From assembly GCA_020746875.1 (NCBI GenBank), contig JAGTJL010000002.1, positions 2,728,001 through 2,792,000 on the forward strand: a stretch of DNA of 64,000 bases, read 5' to 3'. Every line of letters begins with the position of its first letter. Position 1 is the first letter of the stretch. This document shows positions 12,240 to 25,834 of this stretch, in pieces. The stretch is from Rhexocercosporidium sp. MPI-PUGE-AT-0058. Taxonomy: Eukaryota; Ascomycota; Leotiomycetes; Helotiales. The notes beneath the pieces are model-generated. The model had not been told where the DNA came from. It searched no databases and saw only the letters and a list, made by a program, of their open reading frames with translations. The position numbers and the translations under genes are program-made.

Positions 12240-12446
12240 TTTGTTGGATTCTATAAAAGAACAAGGAAATCACGTTGCGGAAAAGCACACCACAGAACAT
12301 GATACGTAGTAACTCCAGAAGTTAATGTTGTCTTTGTCCATTGCCCCCCCTCGCCTGAACCGTGCACACCTCGGGAGCTGCCTTGATGATCTCCAAAGCT
12401 TCAGAACCAAGAAGCTTCCCCACAGCCTTCTCTCCACGTCAACACA

Positions 12447-13294
12447 ATGCGATGGCCCCCATGGTCTTCAAATTCCGAAAGGGACAGCGAAGACAAGAAG
12501 CGCTCCGTAACATGGACGGATAACCTCAATGCCACCGACTGGTCCCACTACACCGACCCCAGGACCATAATACCCACCATCCTCCTCACCACAACGATCC
12601 TCGTCTCCGTCAGGATCTACCGCTCATACCTCACGCGCATCCCAGAAGCCACGTATATCCGGCCGCGGTTCTTCAGGAAGAGGAGCTTGTTTGGGAAGGT
12701 TACGAGGGTGGGAGATGCGGATAACTTCCATCTCTTTCATACGCCTGGTGGGAGACTCGCTGGGTGGGAATGGGCACCAGGTCGCAAGATTCCGGAGAAT
12801 AAGGGGGATTTGAAGAATAAAACGGTATGTATCTCTAGGTCTATATTCAGAAGTATCACATGGACTAACAGAATCTGCAGATACACGTTCGCATTGCAGG
12901 TATTGACGCGCCAGAGAGTGCACATTTTGGCAAGCCCGCCCAACCCTACTCTGCCGAAGCGCTGGAATGGCTGAAAAACTACATCATGGACCGTCGCGTG
13001 CGGGCATACATCTACAAGCGGGATCAGTACGAGCGTGTCGTGGCTACGGTGTGGGTGCGGAGGTTTCTCTTCCGGAGAGATGTTGGGAGGGAGATGCTCA
13101 AGGCGGGATTTGCGACGGTCTACGAGGCCAAATCGGGTGCTGAGTTTGGGGATTTCGAGGAGAAGTATAGGCAGGTGGAGGAGAAGGCGAAGAGGAAGCG
13201 GTTGGGGATGTGGGCGGGCAAGGCGAAGGACTATGAGAGTCCGAGGGATTATAAGACCAGGACAGCCGCGCTCCATAATACGAAATTGAAATGA
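12447..13294 (+). CDS. LCL3: Mitochondrial membrane nuclease Lcl3 (staphylococcal-nuclease fold)
   Basis: Two exons, 12447-12824 and 12881-13294, with a 56-nt intron; 263 residues. An N-terminal soluble stretch is followed by one membrane segment at about residues 32-50 ([22 protein letters not shown] region). The SNase/TNase domain starts near residue 78: [21 protein letters not shown], then after the intron [21 protein letters not shown] and the [16 protein letters not shown] strand. The acidic and arginine residues expected of the nuclease core are present. The C-terminus [10 protein letters not shown]...ESPRDYK is diagnostic of fungal Lcl3. Yeast Lcl3 is linked to long chronological lifespan and the mitochondrial membrane; the exact substrate is not known. 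Confidence 0.93.
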
Positions 13295-14470
13295 TACCCG
13301 GATGCTTTTCATCGGAGTTGGAGCCAGAGGAATTGTGTGTGTACGTTCAAGATATGCTGAGTTTGCTAGGAGACTGTTGATTGGTTATGGTCTGCCAGTA
13401 GTGGTTCAGGGACAATTCATCTATTCCCTGGACTCTCTGCATCATCTGGAACCGCTCGCTGCGTGCTTTATGTTATAGAAGTAGAGGAGATAGTATTCTC
13501 ATACTTCAGGAGATATCTGGGCATCCACACGTAAAGTGTGCAAAGGGAAGGACTGACAGCCAGCTTTTATCTGGAGCATCGGATGAGGCTGAGCCGTTCT
13601 CTGTTCAGCCCTGTTGCATCCAGAGAGTGTCAAAAACATCATGAGAGCCAGTGGGACAAGCACAGGGCTCCGACCTTTCATAACTGACACACGGCTGGTG
13701 CAAAACTCCTCGACCCCCCTGCAGGAAAGCTTCCACACGTGATAGTGAACAAGCAAACGAACGTCTCATGCGTTCCGGATTCTGGCTGAGTGCGCTTGTC
13801 AGAAAGCCGTAAGATCGTCTCAGGAGTTTGAGATCCTGGGGGGTTGTCTGCGGCATGTGATTGGCCAATTGCGCTTCGAAGTGGAAATGACACGAAAAAC
13901 AAGTCGAGAAGGGAGAACGGAGACAGACTGGGCAAACACTGTGTTGTATGATGTTCTCATATGTTCGTCCTGTATTAAATGCAAGCCGGCCTGTGGGGTG
14001 GGGAGAAAGCGTGAGGTCTGGAGAGAGTGTTTATGTTTTGTAGAAGAGAAGGAGGACAAGTGAAACAGGGCTCTGCTCTTGAAGAAGGAAGGAAGGGGTG
14101 CGCGATCGAGATCGTACCTGAGCGTGCGTACTGTACATACAGTAAGTAAGTACATGGAGCAGCACGGCCAGCATCTGGACTTGCTCGGATCCTCCTACGC
14201 ACCCACCCACTCATACAGTACTCTAGTATAGTATACAAAGTAGTAGGATGCGCAAACGAGGGTCCCTTCCTTCCGTTCCTTCCCTTCCTTCCCTTTCTTC
14301 CCTTGCCCGGCCTCCCTCCTGCCCCCCCTGGCTGGCTCACACTCTTCACTTCACTGTAACCCTCCTCGCCTCTCTACCCGACCCGCCACCAGCACTTCCT
14401 CCTTTCTCCGGCCGGCCTGTCATCCCATCCCATCTTCTTCCCGTATCGTCGAGAGTGGTGCAGCCTCCTG

Positions 14471-14499
14471 TCAGTCAAGTCAGTCAGTCAGTCAGTCAG
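14471..14499. repeat. (TCAG)n microsatellite
   Basis: About six nearly perfect TCAG units, with one extra A after the second unit, in the presumed RAX2 leader. Confidence 0.8.
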
Positions 14500-14621
14500 C
14501 CAAACGCTCTTTTCGAACCAAATATCTGTCTCGTGTTTAACTCGGTAAGTCATGCATAGAACACTCTCATATACCCTCTACTCTACGCCATGTTTCCACG
14601 CCAGCCAGGGACCGGGCCAAC

Positions 14622-14663
14622 GTGGTGGTGTGCTGGTGGTGGTGGTGGTGCTGCTGCTGCTGG
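14622..14663. repeat. (GGT)n-(GCT)n compound microsatellite
   Basis: GTG/GGT triplets followed by four GCT triplets, lying inside the possible leader intron upstream of RAX2. Confidence 0.75.
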
Positions 14664-15456
14664 GCTTTGACTGACCAGAAAACCCAAAGGTCGTCGACGA
14701 CCTCACACTCTTTACATCCACAGACAACACCACACAGCCAGACGGCCCTTCATCGCGCAACTATCTAGAATCAATACTACCCAAACTCATCCCATCCTTC
14801 TCTCCATCTTCCCGAGATACCACCCGACGCTGTACAACAGGACAGAACAGAACAGAACAGACAGACAAACGCACTTCAGACGAACGAAGCATCACGCTCC
14901 TTTTGCCCCGATCCCCTGCGCGGCCGGAACACGCACCTCTTCCACCAAAACCGAACAGCGCTGTTAATTGTTTGAGGACGACGACACACCCACCCACCCA
15001 CCGCCTCGTCGTTGATTGAATCTGCATCATTACGAGGAACATTCTTTGTTTCTTTCACCTTTACATCCTGCCCCGAGGTCAATCGAGGCTCGTCGGTCAA
15101 CACACTATTTTTGTCGCTTCGAGGTTCCGTGGCTTGGGACTAATCTAGCGGGCCCTTTCGCACCTCACCTCACCTTATCCTCACCTCCTTTCTCTCCGCT
15201 TCATACCTAAACCACACGACGCTCTTTAACGGGGAGGACTGCAGCATTCACGGGACGACGCGATTCCCTCGAGGCTATTGCCGATAATTGACATTCGCTT
15301 TCCCGACCGATCTTTGTGGCGATGGAATAAGGTCGCGTCTTGCTGCAAATCTGCGGAGAAAAGGGTCATTACCAGCCACCCGACCTTGGACCTCTTCTCC
15401 ACGCGGACAACAACAACAACCACAACAAAGCGCCCTGTGTGCGCAGCGATCTCGCG

Positions 15457-18400
15457 ATGAAGCTTTCATCATGGCTGAGGCAATCAGCTGCAGATCGAGC
15501 GCCTGCGATACAATTCGCGCTTTTCTTCACATCCCTTGCCAGGGTTTCACAGGCAATAACCTTCAACCCCGTCCCTCCGGCGAACCTCGATTTAAAACAA
15601 CTGGGCCGAGTCGGGTTGGCAGGAGACTTCAACGGGATCTCGTTGTATCAATTTGAAGGGCAGAATGAAAATGGATTTAATACAAACGGGAGCCAATCAG
15701 TGCTTTCGCGGTTCCCCAATGGAGGCTTCGCCAATCTCGCAGCTGCCGATGCTGGAATACAGGCAATGTGTTCGTTCATCCTGGAGACTGGGGCAATGGC
15801 TGGGGTAGTAGTGGGAGGCAACTTCACGAGTTTGGCCGGAATGGAATCGCAAGGAGCTGCGTTGTTCAACCCGAATACATCTGCTATAACGCCCCTGACT
15901 GGACTTTCTGGCCAAGTTTCTGCGTTACTTTGCGACCAGGAATCAAGTACAGTATACGTGGGAGGTAGTTTCAAGGGTGCGAACTCGACCAACGCGATCG
16001 CTTGGGTTGGTACAGCTGGATGGACGAATCTCCCTTTCGCTGGCTTTAATGGACCCGTCACATCCATCACCAAGGCTTCAAACGGCAACATTATTTTCGG
16101 AGGATCCTTTACAGCCCTCGGAAACGCAAATTCGACTGGTCCGAGCCTCCCAGACCAACAGATCATCAACATCTCCGGTGCAAACCTCACCAGTGGCTCT
16201 TCAACCTCAACTGCTGGACTTAGCGATCCTGCCAATATTGTCTGCAAGACTGGTGGAGTCGACGGGGTTGGAAACACATGGTTACTTGCTGACAATAGTC
16301 CCGGGTTCTGGAAGGCAACCTTCGGTTTTGGATTCCAGCCAACAAAGTTGAGATTATATAATACCCATCTGGATGGCCGAGGAACCAAGACATGGCGATA
16401 CACCGCATTTCCCATCAACGGAATAATGAACTTCACCTATATCGACCCTGCAACTGGCCAAAATGCATCTTGTTCGTCGGAATGTCCCTTGAGCAGCAAC
16501 AGCAGCGTCCAGTTCCAGGATTTCCATTTCGTCAACGTGATTGGGATGAACAGCTTCCAGATAGACATATCGGCATTCTATGGCAGTGGAGGCGGATTGA
16601 ATGGCATCGAGCTCTTCCAAGACGACATATTCGCATATGCGATCAACAGATTCAACGAGCCCACTTGTGCTGGCGTCGAGATAGCATCAAGCGCAACTCA
16701 GACCGGACCTTGGGTTGTGACACCTTCTCAGCAGAGTGTCTCTGAATATCTGGCAGCATCTGTCTCGGACTCCAACTCAGCGAGAGTTGTCTTTCTACCT
16801 GATATTCGGCAATCTGGAAACTACTCTGTGAATATGTACACTCCGGGATGTCTCCAGGACAACTCGTGTGCTAATCGAGGCCGAGTCAATGTCACAGGTG
16901 TTATGTCCAGTGGCGCTTCATTTACGACGGAGATCTTCCAGACAAATAACTTTGATAAATATGATCAGATCTACTTCGGATTCATTGACGCCGGCACTAG
17001 CTCTTTCCGCCCCTCAGTAACCCTCTCCGCTGTCGATGGCCAAGATATCAACAACCTGACGATTGTTGCACAACGGGTAGGCTTCACCCTCATTTCTTCC
17101 AGCGCTGGTCTTAACAGTCTGTTTGAATATGATCCAAAACAAGCAGTTGTCGATACAGCCGACTTCGCAAACTCGACATTCGATGTTGCCGGCATGAGTC
17201 TTCCAACAGGGGCTGGCGTCAACTCACTTCAGACCTCGGGAAGCACCACTTTTGTTGGAGGCAACTTTTCAACAGATGACTACGACAACATCTTCGCTGT
17301 TACTAGTTCTGGAGCAAGTCCCCTGGCTAATGGTGGTCTTAATGGCGAAGTCGTCTCGATGTTTCTTAACGGAACTATCCTCTACGTCGGCGGCCAATTC
17401 ACAAACACCAAGTCAGGAGGAAGCACTGGCTTGAGCAACGTTGCTGCATACGATATATCCAAGAACACCTGGGCTGCTCTTGGTGCTGGAGTCAGTGGGC
17501 AGGTTTCCAGTGTCGTTCCATTGGTGATGAATGTTACGACGAACACTCCAGAGGTTGTGATTACTGTCACTGGTGACTTCCAGCAGATCCTGGCGTTTGG
17601 GAGCAATAGTTCTGTGGCTGTAACTGGATTCGCAGTTTGGGTACCATCTCGTGGAAATTGGCTCCAGAACATGGACTTCGCTACCCCTTCAATCAACGGA
17701 CAACTTACAGCATCTGTAGATCTCCCTGATGGAGAAACCCTATTCGCTGGTTCTCTCTCATCATCTCAGCTCAGCGCGAACGGAGCTGTAGCCCTCTCAG
17801 ATTCCCTCAGCACTCTACCTATCAAGATCCAACCGACACAGTCCCAGTCCTCATCAAGCCTCACAAAGCGGACCATCATAGGTCAGAATGTGAGTGGTGT
17901 TGCTACCGGATTGTTCTATGAGAATGGCGGACGCAATGTGACCATCCTCGGAGGACACTTTAGCGCCACAGCATCAAATGGATCTGTGATCAACAACTTG
18001 GCTTTTATCAATGGGTCAAACTCTGACATTGTTACGGGTGTTGGTGCGTCGCTTTCAAATGACTCCACGATTCTAGCCATGGCAATTCAAGGAGACACAC
18101 TCTACGCTGGAGGCTCAATCTCCGGGACGGTCAACGGTGGTGATGTAACCGGGCTCGTCTCTTTCAATCTCATCACTTCGTCGTTCGGAACCCAACCACC
18201 GTCTCTTTCTGGAGGCAATGTCAACGCCATTTCGATTAGACCTAATTCTGGCGATGTCTATGCCGCCGGCAGCTTCTCTGCAGCTGGTTCTCTCGACTGT
18301 CCTGCTGTATGCGTTTTCGTCTCCACAGCCTCCCAATGGGACCGGCCTGGATCGAACCTTGCCGGTACTGCCAACGCCATGACTTGGGCCACCCCAACAT

Positions 18401-19189
18401 CCCTTATTGCTGGTGGTGCACTCACCGTGGATGGAGGGAATGTCTCGCTCGCGACATATGATTCCAAATCCCAATCGTGGACTGCCGCCGTTGGAGCAAG
18501 CGCAATTCCTGGGCCCGTTACCGCCCTCACTGCAGCCAACAGCGATGCCTCTCAACTCTGGGTTGCAGGAACTGCCACAAACGGCTCAACTTTCCTCATG
18601 AAGTTCGATGGTACAAATTGGAACTCGGTTGGAGACACCCTAGGTAGTGGGACCAGAATCCACAGTCTACAGGTCTTACCTCTTACCAAAAGCCATGATA
18701 CATCGGACTTGATCACGGGAAGCCAGGCGCTCATGCTTACCGGATCACTCAACCTTCCAGGCTTTGGCAATGCATCTGCTGTGCTGTTCAACGGTACAAC
18801 CTTCCAGCCATTTGCTCTCACATCGAGTGCCTCGAACACTGGCGGGAGTCTATCCCAGATCTTTTCCCAACGGCAAAACTTCTTCAATACTCCAGGTAAG
18901 CCAACACATCATATGGCACACTTCTAACACTAACACTGCATTAGGTGGTAAACTTGCAAAAGGCTTTGTTGTCCTTATTGCTCTAGCTATTGCCCTTGGC
19001 CTGATCTTCTTCCTCGTCATCGCTGGTGTAGTCGCAGAACGAGTCAGACGAAAGCGCGAGGGTTATGTTCCTGCACCAACCGCAAGCTTCGACAGGAGTC
19101 AAGGCCTATCGCGAGTTCCCCCCGAGCAATTGTTTGGCTCGTTAGGTCAAGGTCGTAGCGGTGTCGAGAAGCAGAGCACGAGGATATAA
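15457..19189 (+). CDS. RAX2: Cortical polarity marker Rax2
   Basis: Two exons, 15457-18895 and 18945-19189, 49-nt intron, 1227 residues. The start MKLSSWLRQS was chosen because it opens a signal peptide (core about residues 17-33, ending VSQA). An in-frame ATG 117 nt upstream would bury it behind a polar extension. The ectodomain is a long Rax2/Kelch-like propeller with repeated motifs such as TVYVGGSF, NIIFGGSFTALG and VYAAGSFSAAG, and many N-glycosylation sequons. One membrane helix is encoded at the start of exon 2 (GKLAKGFVVLIALAIALGLI region), followed by a short basic cytoplasmic tail. In yeasts Rax2 marks old division sites for bud or growth-site selection, and in filamentous fungi it affects septation and hyphal polarity. 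Length is typical. Confidence 0.95.
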
Positions 19190-20760
19190 TACCAGTATTT
19201 CGAAGGCGTTTTGGCTTGGGAAAGAGGCGTTCTGGATAGGGTCGACCGGCAGACCTTCTCCCCTTCTTGTTGATGTTTTTCGGCAACATCCCGGCGTTTA
19301 CATACAGAGCAGTTCGCTCTTTGCTCCTTGACGGGCACATTTGACGGCCTTCTTCACGACACCGGCACCACACACATGGCGCCGAATCTACGGCTTTCGT
19401 ACACTCATTTCCTTCTTCAATTACCAAGAGCCTAATGTTTAGAGCTACTACCCCTGATGTTCTTTTTTTCTTCAATCACTTGACCTTCTCTTTGTATGAT
19501 AATTTTCACTGCAGTCCCGTCACAAGGCTGCGAGGTTGAGCAGGTCGTTCACACCTCATGTAGTTCAAGCAAAAAATGTAATGTACAAGGACCTTGCGCA
19601 GCGATTTGAGCATAGCCAAAAAGACAATTCAAAATATCCGCCCTTTTCTGTTTGTGATCTACTTATCTATGACTGTTCTGTTCTGTTCTTTACCAAAGCT
19701 ATCGAATTCTTGATCTGTCCTTGGTCGCCGACCTGAATTTCAAAAGAGAGGGTCAGAGCACATCTAGCCACCAAGTGAAGCCATTGACCAAGAAATTGGG
19801 ATCTTCGAGGTCAAGAAAGAAGACGAAAGGCTTTCTGGGGATGTATTCGGCCCTTTAGAAAAATGCCATGGGGAAGCTGAGGTTTGCAGAAAGAAAGATT
19901 GAGGTCATGGGGATCTGGTAAATTACATCCGCTTCGCCCGGATAGCTGTCTTGTCTGAGATGTTGTGGAGGGACATCGACGGTTTCGTGGTGGCTTGAGG
20001 AGGACCCCTTGTCTCGCGGCGCAAGGATGCTCGGGACTCTCCAGTTATCCCAGCTCAGATATCAGACCTGGATCAGGCTGATGCTCAACGACGACCAGCA
20101 TGTTCGAATTGCCTCTTCGAGTCTTCTAATCCTAACAGTCCCCAGATCTCGGTAATTTAGGGGGATGTTTCTAGAGAAATTTGGCCGGTTTGAGGCGTTC
20201 TTGTGGGCGTGCGGGTGAGTCGGGAGGGAGGAAGCAAGCAAACAAGCAAAGCAATGAAAGGTTAAATTCTCCTTTTGGGCGCGCCACATCCTCTTTCCGC
20301 CCTGCACAATCGAGATGGGGGGTTCATCAAAACATCAGTCTAATGCCAATGCCGGAGCAATGATTTCTGATTCACGGCATCTCGTGACTTGAGACATTCT
20401 TCGGTGAGATGCTCGGGGTGATTCAGATTTAAGCTCTTGTAAGTTTTTGTCTGAAGGAGCAGTCGTGAGTGTTGATCCTCAAGCCTCCTCAACGGTTGTG
20501 GGAGGAGCCATGGTCCAGGGGAGCCCAGGAGGGAAATGAGACTGCCAGACCGGATGTGGGGGATCATCAAAACGAGAGAAACAAAGGGTAAAGGTGCCAG
20601 CGCCGGGGAGGGGCCAGCAAGAGCCCTAAGCCTCTTTGTTGATGCTGAAACAAACAATCGGTCGATCTCCTGTCTCCCCCCTGCCCGGCGGGGGTGAGAG
20701 GAAAAAAGCATAGGACAGGATACTTTACACCCCCAGGGGTTCGCAGCTGCGATGAGAATC

Positions 20761-20780
20761 ATGAGATGAGATGAGATGAG
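20761..20780. repeat. (ATGAG)4 array
   Basis: Four perfect ATGAG pentamers in the gene-poor stretch downstream of RAX2. Confidence 0.8.
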
Positions 20781-23700
20781 CTTCGACATGGGGATGGCTT
20801 GTTTAGGGCGTTGGCACTGACTCTGACTAACAGGGCTGTAGGGGAAAACAATAAATTCATATGCATTTCTTTTCACATGCATGTCTCAGAGCTTCGACCT
20901 GGTCGTCGTTGTCCTCGCCGTCCTCGGCATTTCACGAAGCAAGTCAAGGCTCCAAATGCTCCTTTCGAGATGGGTCAAGTATGGGGCGGGTTGCGAGATT
21001 GACAGGTACGGATGGTGATCATACCGAGAAAAACAAAAAAGTGTATCCAGCTCGTTGGACCAGGAGACCAGGTAACGCGTTGTGCATGAGGGGATCTTCA
21101 GCAACGAACGCACGGATGCAGATTTCAAATACTGGTACATGGATGAGCTTATCAGATGATTATTTTGACAGGTTTGGACTTGTCAAGAAAATAACAACGA
21201 GAGAAACGGGCAAGTGCTTCTGAAGGTTTGTGATATCGAATTTCAACGTCCAAGCTTGGGAGATATGAGGCTATTCTGACCTGACTGACTGCACTGCACT
21301 TGCTGGATGCGGTCTGGCAGTTCGGGTGTGAGGGTATCGCTCGGGCGTGTGAGAATAGAAAGAAGTAGGGCTCATGCCGGCACAGGAACCGAACCCTTTG
21401 CTTTTTGGACCTTGCAATTCTATACTTTGCTTACCTCACCCTGACTTGATCCAAGAACTGGATATCTTCCTCTGGTACAAAACAGCCTATTAAAAGTGCT
21501 TTCACTCTACATATCACGGTTGTCGGCTGTCCGTATCTGCACTCTTGCAGGCTGCATACACCTATCCATCATCCCCTCCACCACCACCTCTCGATCTTCA
21601 GGGACTTTCACTTGCGTCCGGTGGCGTCTGGTGGCTTTCTTCGGAAAGTCTCTCTCCGCAGAAAGCGTTGGAACTAGTCCATTTCGTACTGTCGACGGCG
21701 CGACGGGTGTAGTCTCTCGACGAGCGAACTAAACAAGTAGTTACTTCCAAGTGGATGAATCTTTAAACTTCCTCTTCTGCCGTGGCAAGGCGGAAACGCT
21801 TTTTCAGCTCCAGCGAGTCAGAAAAGGGGGGCTCTGGAGCCGACAGCTGACTGGCTTTGAGCGCTATCCCTCCAACGCCAAACTCGATTATCTCTGATTT
21901 TGAGTTTGTTGGCACTTAGTCGTGGCGGAGCGGACACGATCAGATCGGAACCGTTTTTTGCTGTTTGGTGGTTCTGATTTCTTGCCGTCAGGAGGAGAGG
22001 TGGAGCTTGTGTCGAGGCACTCGGTGGTACCTGGAGCTGGAGCTGCCCACGAACCTGGAAATGCTCACGATTCACTTTTATCGGTCCCAGACACAGGTCC
22101 CTCACTCACTCTTAGAGAAGTGGAGGTCCCATATCCGCTCTTGTTTCCGGGCACGACAACACGACAAGACACGACACGCTGAGGAGTACTGGTGGGTCGG
22201 GGAGATATCTTTTTTCCATACGGAGGTAGCTTGAGCTTGGCACACTTCGAGGAAGACGTCTTGGCTTTGAGTATGAAGCTTGAAGAAACAAAACAATGTC
22301 GACAAGGCGGAAGCAGACATCCTCCTTCTCCACCTCTCCACCATCAACCCCCCATCCACTTCCTCAACCCTCAGTCCTCAGGGATCTCAGCACCAGGATG
22401 CTGATTGGCCGCACCCATTTAAGGGACGGCAGAGTGACGTTTGCATGAATGCACCTCATCTCATCTCGCCCACTCAACTCGATCGCTGCAGCAGTGCATG
22501 CACTGCATTGCTGGGGCTTGACCGCCTCTTCTCAGGGCTGCTCGTTGAGTGGCCAGCGCTGAGGGTCGCCTGTATTGTTTCGTTTCGAGGTGGGTGTGCT
22601 GCTTTGCTGCCCGTCCGATGTGTGTCGTTCGTATCGAACGGTCCACCAAAACCTTGCCAAACTCTTTATCGCCAACTAAATTGACTTAGGCACAGGGTTA
22701 TTATTCCGACCCGGACAATCTCTCCGGTTCCGTACTCAGTAGTATTTACTATCCTCCACTTCATGAGTCAGCAGTCGTGACCACTGGATATTGATAACAA
22801 CTAGTCCCGATGGTTCTTCTTCCAAAGTGCACGCAAGCTTCAAGGAGACTAGGTAGGAACTGGGTACAGCGTGACTTGCAATTTACTGCTGGCCTCAAGT
22901 CTGCCCCCCGCCTACCCAAGGCCAAAGCCAAGACCATGAAGGAAAACCAGGAGACCGTGTCCCTAGAGTGGATCTCTGAATCTCGAATGGTGACTTGCTG
23001 AGGTCCCCAAATGCCGCCCGGATCGACGTGCTTCCCGGTGTTAGTTGATGGTTAGTTTTATTGAAACATAACATGAGAATAAGAGCTAACCCTAAAGGCC
23101 ACACTCTTCTTCCTCGGCCCTTTTGTGAGTGGTTGAGCTACTGTGACGCCCTCCACTCTTCTAACTCTTTTCTCTGCTTTCTTCCCCCATGCCAGTGAGA
23201 GCAAGCCACAATCGCAAAGCCCTACCTTATTTTCACCCCCGAATGGTAAAGAAGAAACCGCATTTGAGGACCGTGCAGAGGTGCAAAAGTCTGACCCTTC
23301 CATTATCGCGGCTGTCATTAAAGATTGGTGGTATGTAACTGGCAATCTCATCAGCGGCTCTCAATTGTCGAATGAAAGTGGCTCGGAGAACGCCATCGGG
23401 CCAATCCTCGGTCTTGGATACGTCGACTTCAATCATCGCTCGTCCCTTTTGTCTCTTAAAATCTTCGATCTGGGACTGGGGTGCGGGAGAGAGGCCGAGG
23501 ACGTCGATAGAGATAGATAGACAGTTGAGCTAGGGATTTTGGATTTGGGGGCTGCAGATTCGTGCGGCAGAGCAGCACGCCTCGCATGACTACGATCTTT
23601 TTAGCTTCAACACCCACATCACTAGCAACTGGCACTTTCAACTTCACCCCGGCATTCCACCCGGACGCCTCGTTCTACTCCTTTCTGGGGAAGAGATAGA

Positions 23701-24625
23701 GTTGAGATTAGAACTACTCGTACCTACCTAGGTTGAGCTTGCGGAAGCATTCTTCCTGAGAAACGTGACAGCTCGGTACACTCGTACAAATGCTTTTTCT
23801 GGCTTCTGAATGACTTGAGTTGACTTCTCGGGTTCGAGATACCTCGGGAACCCAAATTTCGTTTCGGATGTATTCACGGCCTCACTACTCACTCCCAAGA
23901 CACGATCTTGACTTTTGACTTCGATTTTCGTAATCGAATCCTAACAGAACGCACGCACAGATGAACGAACCAGATTAAAAAGCAAAGAAACAAAATCCCA
24001 AACACATATCTTGGCCTCTCTTCTATCCCAACCAATGACAATTCCCTATTATTGCTTTTTTCAAATGGCCTATCTGGATAGAAGCTATCATATCATACAG
24101 CTCATATTGATCATATCGGGGTACGATCAACATCCGCTTTCCTGCATGCAGCAGCGCGCCCCTCTCGAATGGGCATTCTCTGAAATGCCATTTCTAATCG
24201 AATTGTTCGATGCCGGAAAAACTGTTGAGCGGGCTGTTCTCGTTCCGTCCCAGCTAAGGAGACAATGTGTACAATACACAGCATCTCGTCTCCTCGTCCA
24301 CGGCGTAGGAAACTAGTGTCTGTGTTGCTTTAGTTATGTGCGTTGGTACCAGTCTAACGAGATTCGATCAATCAATCGATCGATTCAGTTACACACATCT
24401 TCTGATCCTATCCTATCATCTCATCTCATCTCATCTCTGGCTTAGTCTGCGATATCTGAACTCCGATTGTGTGTGCCCTTGCAGGGAGATGGTCCCCGCG
24501 GACCCCTACAAGTCGGTCCGCCTCGCTGTTGATATTCACGCCTCACGTCCTTCCCCACATGCACGCACAGATGTTCATCTACCGAGGCCGATTCATGTTG
24601 TGCGTGAAGCCGATTCTTTTGCTAG

Positions 24626-24647
24626 GTAGAGTAGAGTAGAGTAGAGT
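24626..24647. repeat. (GTAGA)4 array
   Basis: Four perfect GTAGA pentamers plus a partial unit, in non-coding DNA. Confidence 0.8.
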
Positions 24648-25369
24648 CGCTGAACTAAATTAATTGCAGAGCTAGTAATCCAGCGTGAGTGATATCAGAA
24701 GAGGGGTTCAATATCTGGGGAGTTTTATTGACTGGGGCGGAGTTCAGGTCCGAGTGATGAGAGGTTCTTTCTCGAGTTGGCTTGTTACTTATTTTCCAAG
24801 ATGCCAAGACAAGAAACATTTGTGGATCTCCAGACAGCGACTTGCAGGCGTTTTGAAAGTCTTGGAATTGATAGATGGAAAGAAAGAAAGAAGGAAGAAA
24901 GCAAGCAAGCAAGGGAAAAAAAACTGTCCACCAAAATAAGGCCAACAGTAATGCGGTATGTTTTGAAGGAAGAATCCACGGTGAACATGCGATCATGAGT
25001 ATCAAGTGATTCTATCTCATGTACGTTTACCTCATGTGTCGTCGCCTCCTTTCTCTCCACAATGAGGGGAACGTACCATTGCTTCAGATTGAGCCCTGCA
25101 AACACATCTCGTGCAGGCCATCCCATGCCCATTCTCCTCACCATCCCACCTTTGTTTCCACTTCCCCTGCCACTTGAAGGTCACGATTTATAACTCCCCT
25201 GCCGTCGAGCGTCATTCGGGGGTCTCTCGAAGGTAAACAGGGCTCCCAAGGCAGCCACTCAGTGCACTTCCTGGACGCCACTGAATCAGTGGGACCGGCC
25301 GAGCGGTTTCTGACTGGCTGAGTCCCCACTCTTTTCGTGCGCGCAGGATTCCGGAATTTTTGAAGAACC

Positions 25370-25396
25370 ATCATCATCATCATCATCATCATCATC
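25370..25396. repeat. (ATC)n microsatellite
   Basis: About nine perfect ATC/CAT triplets in the flbC upstream region. Confidence 0.85.
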
Positions 25397-25817
25397 CCAT
25401 TCACTCAGGACCTGTGCTGTCCTATCCCGTCGTCGCTAAGTGTGGCATGTTTTGTTGTTTCTGCCGTCATGTCTCTCTCCTCGCCACCTACCACCTTACC
25501 TTACCTTGCCTTACCTTGCCTTGCCTTGCCATGTTGTACGTAGGTACGTACTTATCGAATCACAAATGGAACTGACCACAAACCAGAGCCTGCCTGACTG
25601 CCTGCCTGCCTGCCCGATGAGCTGACGGGGCAACACAATACTCCATTGTCCATTCATCTTTCTGCTTCCACTCCCCTCATCCACATCCATCGTCATCTTC
25701 ATCTGTCTGTCTCCCTCACAGTCCCAAAACTGTCTTCAACACCTACGCCATAGCTGCTCTCATTCGTCGGGCACACCCCCCCGACGGCCAAAAAGAGTAG
25801 TCAGGCATGCTTGCTTG

Positions 25818-25834
25818 CCCCCCCCCCCCCCCCC
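25818..25834. repeat. C17 homopolymer
   Basis: Seventeen consecutive C followed by T and further C-runs; G-rich on the other strand. Confidence 0.85.

Larger units (their letters stand above)
13295..15456. other. Long intergenic region with RAX2 leader
   Basis: No protein gene supported. From about 14250 the DNA becomes strongly pyrimidine-rich on the plus strand, like a long fungal 5' leader. A consensus donor (GTAAGT at 14545) and an acceptor (CTGACCAG ending 14678) could bound a 134-nt leader intron; this is inferred. Tandem repeats include TCAG units at 14471-14499 and GGT/GCT triplets at 14622-14663. CAA triplets sit just before the RAX2 start. Confidence 0.5.
19190..25360. other. Gene-poor region downstream of RAX2
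   Basis: No gene supported over about 6 kb. Every open frame is short, begins without conserved context and overlaps frames on other strands. No domain or membrane protein was recognised. The first few hundred bases should be the RAX2 3' UTR. The rest contains short pentamer arrays (ATGAG at 20761-20780, TCATC near 24411-24437, GTAGA at 24626-24647) and purine runs (about 24880-24920). It probably belongs to the distal upstream region of flbC. Non-coding transcripts cannot be excluded. Confidence 0.5.

Noticed and set aside
15340..15456. In-frame upstream ATG for RAX2
   Set aside because: It would place 39 polar residues before a clear signal peptide, so the start at 15457 is preferred.
23820..23850. 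tRNA B-box-like GGTTCGAGA
   Set aside because: No A box or cloverleaf could be built around it.
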